Below, piece by piece: positions 33,701-36,675 of a DNA stretch of 36,675 bases. Source of the DNA: Thiotrichaceae bacterium (GTDB taxonomy: Bacteria; Pseudomonadota; Gammaproteobacteria; Beggiatoales; Beggiatoaceae). Location: the NCBI GenBank assembly GCA_011391085.1, contig JAABRD010000052.1, positions 1 to 36,675 on the forward strand, read 5' to 3'. The notes under the pieces were generated by a model, which made no database searches, was not told the DNA's origin, and saw only the letters and a list, made by a program, of their open reading frames with translations. Position numbers and translations under genes: made by a program. Numbering within the stretch: the stretch's first letter is position 1; each line of letters begins with the position of its first letter.

Positions 33701-34960
33701 CCTTCTTCTCCACCACCTTCTGACAATCAGAATACTGACACTGGCAACGGGTCTCCTCCCGACAATACTCCGCCACGGCCCATTGCCACCTTATTTGTTA
33801 CCGTCGATGGCGACGATAAAGGGCGCGTGGAAAGTAATCAGGGTGGCATCTCTTGCAGTAACTATGGGATGGGCACTTGTCAAGCGACCTACCCGCCTGG
33901 CACAGAAATTACTTTGACGCCGATTGCGGACCCTGGCTTTAAGTTTAGCAGTTGGGGAGGTCATCTGGACTGTACGGATAACAAAGTCCTGCTGATGGCC
34001 GATAATAAATTATGCGTGGCCTTCTTTGCACCACTGCCTTCTCCACCGGCGCCGGCGGCGGTTATTGAAGAAACCTCCGTGATACCACCTGCCTCTCCGC
34101 CTCCCTCCGTGCCGGAGACTCCAACGGTTACTGAAAATCCTGTCACGGCTGAGAGTGACCCTTTGCCTACGGAAACGACACCAGTAGAAACTACACCTGT
34201 TACGCCTGCACCTATAGAGACTGTTTCACCGCCGGTGTCATCCCCCAACGACCCGATACCACCCGCGTCGGTGTCAGAAGAAACGGTGTCCTCTTCTCAG
34301 CCACCGGCAGAAACGGTACCACCAGTGTCCACGCCTGTGACAGAAGACATCACTTCTCCTCCTGTCATCACGCCTGTGGAAACTTCGCCGGCGGTTTCTA
34401 TCGTATGGCCTCCGCAACCGATAGTGGTGTACCCCACTGGCGAGGGTTGGTGTCCCCCCAAAGACTGGCTAGACTGGGTCTGCAACGCCCAATGGCGCAC
34501 TCTCCATTCGGACTTGGACATTGAGGTGGGTGGACAGTTATCTAATGCTATCCTAGAAGGTGAGGTTCACAACCAGGGTTGGGTTTATAACCTGATTATC
34601 CAACCTCAAAGTACCGTCTCAGGCGGCGTAGTCAGCGGCTACATCACCAATCATGGGAAGCTGAGTGACTTTGAATTTCGTGGCTACTCCATCGAGGGTG
34701 GCACTCTATCTGGCACTATCTTCAACAACAGTTCCGTCGGTGGTTACTTCCAAGATGTGCAATTGGCACCTCACACGCATATCATCGGAGGCAGACTGAA
34801 AGGTCAGATTACGGGTGACATTGATGCCCCGGCCCTGTTGGAAAATTTACAGGTTCAGGCTGGCAGTCACCTCACTGGTGTGATTCTGGGTAAAGGAGTG
34901 AAAGTGTCTAAACAAGTGACGTTGGACGAAGATGTACGAATTGAGATGACTGATAAATGA
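30734..34960 (+). CDS. Giant secreted YVTN beta-propeller / Calx-beta protein
   Basis: The start MNHTHFQTT at 30734 has AGGAG eight bases upstream; the longer frame reads through a MITE. The 1408-residue product has a signal peptide (hydrophobic stretch about 12-30, then AWAAV). Residues about 32-332 form YVTN-type propeller repeats (GNTVSVIDTTDNSLLTTV, DGKWVYVTNYNDGTVSVID). Residues 335-665 contain three choice-of-anchor-D-like repeats (CDGSTAGTYTALLTVTHDAG). A bacterial Ig-like domain is at 665-760, and two Calx-beta-like domains at 762-985 (DAYTIELPTHPTSPIEIT; VTVNITDNEAG). An InlB-type B-repeat-like unit (GFKFSSWGGHLDC) lies near 1060. A Pro/Thr/Val-rich spacer runs from 1100 to 1235. The last 170 residues are short beta repeats (GGTLSGTIFNNSSVGG; LKGQITGDIDAP) like bactofilin-type beta helices. 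No C-terminal anchor is seen; surface adhesion or matrix role is inferred. Confidence 0.87.
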   Translation: MNHTHFQTTHNPFCFLLLLCYWLLTPLSAWAAVLAYVPNSTGNTVSVIDTTDNSLLTTVTVGLNPADAAITPDGKWVYVTNYNDGTVSVIDTSNNTVLTTISVGINPSGVAATNTKVYVALTGNDAVAIINTSNHSVSILDVGNQPQSIAITPDGSKVYVANFTSNNVSVIQTSNDTVIGSPIPVGSFAMGVVATNSKVYVTIGTGRLKIIDTSSNTVVATKTVRTSPYTVTVTPSGSSVYVANYGDNSVSVMRTSDNTVIKTVSVGYSPSGIAVTPDGKKVYVINSGDDTISVIDTTTNTVMPGTPFLVGDSPNIISNVPSALGRFIGQVSAPRYSSTPAPTNTITLPSTTVSVASTTNLDVRETGEATLKITSITVTDPTTFTVSPTSFDIGDGGASQPVTIQCNSSTAGTYTATLNVVHNATGSPATYPLSCTVNAAPTPGYSSLPVAGGTLSFIATAPTNPAAQTLTIQENGNAQLDVTLAIAGTDSGKFTVSPALSSTFSIGDGVADKVFSIHCDGSTVGTYTATLTATHNAAGSPATYNLSCSVGATPTASYTSTPVAGTGFDFTTTAFTNASPQTLTVQNSGTATLNVTSITTTGADNAKFTVTPTNLTVNSGGGTQTVTISCDGSTAGTYTALLTVTHDAGSAASYPLSCVVDKLDTTITLDSHDPDPSATGQTVTFFFTVDTTTGTATGTVKVKVKDDTTILCTGTLATDGTGNCTHPFTSPGDYLVTAEYVASTNYNGSLSSDVTHPVINGSILFSTNTTDLLEGQEDAYTIELPTHPTSPIEITLKADAQTELSLDGIDYAPTQILSLTDITPQTVYVRAIDDTLKEGNHSGKITHTITQSTDTGYPTALKIPAVTVNITDNEAGVVITPTSLTVIEGKIATYVVKLASQPLNDVTITVTPGNNQVQVTPTSLTFLSDVSALDPQTITVTAIDDQTVEGTHQTTLKHIMAVGDGGDYSDILPLDAVKVNITDNESLAPPSSPPPSDNQNTDTGNGSPPDNTPPRPIATLFVTVDGDDKGRVESNQGGISCSNYGMGTCQATYPPGTEITLTPIADPGFKFSSWGGHLDCTDNKVLLMADNKLCVAFFAPLPSPPAPAAVIEETSVIPPASPPPSVPETPTVTENPVTAESDPLPTETTPVETTPVTPAPIETVSPPVSSPNDPIPPASVSEETVSSSQPPAETVPPVSTPVTEDITSPPVITPVETSPAVSIVWPPQPIVVYPTGEGWCPPKDWLDWVCNAQWRTLHSDLDIEVGGQLSNAILEGEVHNQGWVYNLIIQPQSTVSGGVVSGYITNHGKLSDFEFRGYSIEGGTLSGTIFNNSSVGGYFQDVQLAPHTHIIGGRLKGQITGDIDAPALLENLQVQAGSHLTGVILGKGVKVSKQVTLDEDVRIEMTDK

Positions 34961-34979
34961 TAAGTTCGTAGCTGGGCTA

Positions 34980-35080
34980 TCCTCACCCCCGGCCACTCTC
35001 CCAAAGGGCGTGGGGGGAACAACGACACCAGTGGTTTTCTCCCCTCTCATTCTGGGAGAGGGGCCGGCGGCGGTGAGGGC
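34980..35080. repeat. Family A core fragment without terminal repeats
   Basis: CCTCACCCCCGGCCACTCTC and the mirror GGGAGAGGGGCCGG enclose ACGACACCAGTGGTTTTCTC, matching the core of copy A2. The GGTAGTGATG ends are absent. It lies between the convergent YVTN and methylase genes. Confidence 0.6.
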
Positions 35081-35129
35081 AAGAACGTCGTCGTTCTGCC
35101 AGAACATTTAGGCTATTTTACCTAAACTG

Positions 35130-36675
35130 TTACTCACGCATTTTTTCCACTATCTCAATTTCTGCTACTGTTAAATCATACACCCCATAAACCACCTTGT
35201 CAATCTCCTCATCAAGCGCCTCCAGTTGCCGTTGCAACACCGTTTTGCTATGAGTATCCAAAGCGGTGGCCAAACGTTTATTCAGATCAAGAATTTGAGT
35301 GACTAGGTGAACGATTCGGTCATGGTTGGCTTTGTCAACAGAGTTATGGAAGTCAATTTGACGAATCGGCAATTGTACCAAATATTGGTAAATAAAACGC
35401 AAATAACCACCTCGATAACTAGCGGATAAACTGTTGTAGTAAAACGTTATGAGTTTCGAGTTCAGCAATCCCAGCAGATACCTATCGTTGCGCGGGAGAA
35501 TATAGGTCGTATTCAGCGAGTAAAATTGACCCTTTTCGTCAAATGCCACATTCCCACGGTTGGAAATATCAGGCAAGATTAATTTGGGCTTTTCAAACTC
35601 TGGGTAATAATCACACGCCCGTAATTCCCACCAATACTCACCTTGATCATGACGCAGAGGTGCGATTTGGGCAAACCGTTTGAGATGAGTGGCTATTGCA
35701 GGATAATGTTGTTGAAACCACTTCCATGCGTTTTTGATTCCTCCTGACGTCAACCGCGTCCAACCTTTTGGAATCAAAATTAAATGTTGTTGATTTTCAA
35801 GCGGTTGATACCGTTTAATATCTCTTCCCAACAAAAACGGCTTAATCAATTCCGCACTCTTGGGGTCTTTGGCAATCAATTTCTCGCGTGTTTTCGAATC
35901 AATCACAAATGCTTCATTGAGTCCCGTTTTAATACCATAAAAGATTTGACCCTTGACATACTCATCCAACGGCACTCCCACTCGTTGCAATTTCTCCAAT
36001 AACGCTTGTGCCTGAGAATTCGCCAAACTCCAACCGTCTGCCGTCAAACTGTGAGTAGCAACCTCATAACGAAGCGGTTTCACATACTCACTTAACTCCT
36101 CAAATGCTAACGTGTGAACCTTGGAGACCGTGACGGTGGGCGACGGTTCACTCTTCTGAATCAACAAAATACAAGGGTAAGTGGTCGCCTTCGAAAACAC
36201 TGGGAGGTCACCAAAATCGGTCAGTTCAATCACTCGCCGTTGTGTCAACCAGTGTCGTAACGGTTTCCCATAGTTAGCCCGCAACCATTTATTGGAGACA
36301 ATCATGCCAAATAACCCATTCTCGGTCAAGAGGGAGACTCCTTTTTCAATGAAATAGGCGTACAAATCCGCCACGCCGTGATAAACTTGATAGTGGTCTT
36401 GGAAGTAAGATTTCGCTTCCCCTAATAATTCTTGACGCACATACGGCGGATTCCCAATGACGGCATCAAATCCGCCCGTCTTCACTGCCGCAAAGCCTTT
36501 CTCCCAGTCAAACGCATTCACGCGATATAACGTCTCCTCATCTAACAACCCTGGTTGTTGTCCAGAATAGAAATCGTTGCCAATCAGTGAGTTACCACAC
36601 TTGATATTATTCTCCAAATCGGGCAACACTCGTTCGCGAAACAGTGAGAGTTGGGCTATCACACTTTGTTCATCT
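35130..36675 (-). CDS. Eco57I-class adenine methylase / type IIG restriction enzyme, C-terminal part
   Basis: The open frame runs off the right edge (…DEQSVIAQLSLFRERVLPDL), so the N-terminus, including SAM-binding motif I and any nuclease domain, is not visible. The 514 visible residues include NIKCGNSLIG and methylase motif IV in GGFDAVIGNPPYVRQE (NPPY, N6-adenine type). They also include a post-motif region VSNKWLRANYGKPLRHWLT and a TaqI-like target-recognition region (GIKTGLNEAFVID, LIKPFLLGRDIKRY, STLN-like YSLNTTYILP, YLLGLLNSKLITFYY). The C-terminus is helical (VVYGVYDLTVAEIEIVEKMRE). Such proteins modify or cut foreign DNA; whether it has a nuclease cannot be told here. A remnant of a second such tail lies at 30024-30074. 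Confidence 0.85.
   Translation of the reverse strand, partial: DEQSVIAQLSLFRERVLPDLENNIKCGNSLIGNDFYSGQQPGLLDEETLYRVNAFDWEKGFAAVKTGGFDAVIGNPPYVRQELLGEAKSYFQDHYQVYHGVADLYAYFIEKGVSLLTENGLFGMIVSNKWLRANYGKPLRHWLTQRRVIELTDFGDLPVFSKATTYPCILLIQKSEPSPTVTVSKVHTLAFEELSEYVKPLRYEVATHSLTADGWSLANSQAQALLEKLQRVGVPLDEYVKGQIFYGIKTGLNEAFVIDSKTREKLIAKDPKSAELIKPFLLGRDIKRYQPLENQQHLILIPKGWTRLTSGGIKNAWKWFQQHYPAIATHLKRFAQIAPLRHDQGEYWWELRACDYYPEFEKPKLILPDISNRGNVAFDEKGQFYSLNTTYILPRNDRYLLGLLNSKLITFYYNSLSASYRGGYLRFIYQYLVQLPIRQIDFHNSVDKANHDRIVHLVTQILDLNKRLATALDTHSKTVLQRQLEALDEEIDKVVYGVYDLTVAEIEIVEKMRE

Overview
The window looks like a chromosomal segment of a large-genome gammaproteobacterium. The best guess is a filamentous sulfur bacterium of the Thiotrichales (Beggiatoaceae-like). 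The gamma affiliation is inferred from the ribBA-ribH-nusB order, the clpS-clpA pair and the PP0621-type protein. The Beggiatoaceae guess rests on the density of small inverted-repeat elements, the giant secreted repeat proteins and the kinase/AAA/histidine-kinase fusion. No rRNA or species-specific marker is present, so the family call is tentative.

Layout. 1-2.5 kb is accessory: the start of an IS630-type transposase, a truncated AAA-like gene, a poly-C MITE, a nested hairpin, and a two-gene unit ending in a HEPN-domain protein. 2.5-5.8 kb (minus strand) is housekeeping: ribBA, ribH, nusB and a PP0621-type membrane protein, interrupted by repeats. 6.2-7.2 kb (plus) is a Sel1-repeat lipoprotein. 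7.26-7.91 kb is a set of mobile elements nested inside one another, whose insertion order can be read from exact target duplications. 7.9-8.7 kb holds two YbjQ-family genes. 8.8-9.2 kb has a strong promoter module followed by an atypical tRNA-Leu. 9.6-10.8 kb encodes a slipin. 11.2-18.3 kb is one 2387-residue secreted protein (LRR, FnIII, beta-helix, anchor-D-like, cadherin). 18.5-24.2 kb carries an RDD protein, clpS-clpA, engB, a lipoprotein and tsaC. 24.4-29.9 kb is an 1816-residue Ser/Thr kinase-AAA-GAF-histidine kinase. 29.9-30.7 kb is a gene-free stretch with a remnant of a restriction-methylase tail, two MITEs, a second copy of the promoter module and a possible pseudoknotted RNA. 30.7-35.0 kb encodes a 1408-residue secreted YVTN-propeller protein. 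35.1 kb to the end is an Eco57I-class methylase/restriction gene cut by the window edge.

The most unusual content lies between genes. At least five repeat families are present. (A) Elements with termini GGTAGTGATGCAATGTGGGT and exact 8-bp target duplications. (B) Poly-C/poly-G elements with termini TATAGTAATATTCC, flanked by TA. (C) Palindromes built on CCGGCTAAAGCCTCTAGTCC. (D) A 15-base palindrome AGAAACTNAGTTTCT. (E) Hairpins built on GTCCAAAGCGAA. Several A copies sit directly in front of start codons, so they probably form part of the 5' leaders of ribH, the slipin gene, the HEPN-pair operon and the YVTN gene. A promoter block of about 115 bp occurs twice, once before the tRNA-like gene and once before the predicted structured RNA. 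This is the best candidate here for something undescribed.

How the genes work together: ribBA and ribH act in riboflavin synthesis; clpS and clpA form the adaptor and unfoldase of ClpAP; engB serves 50S ribosome assembly; tsaC serves tRNA t6A modification. The kinase fusion, Sel1 lipoprotein and two giant secreted proteins suggest signalling and cell-surface functions, but no physical or regulatory link between them is shown by the sequence.
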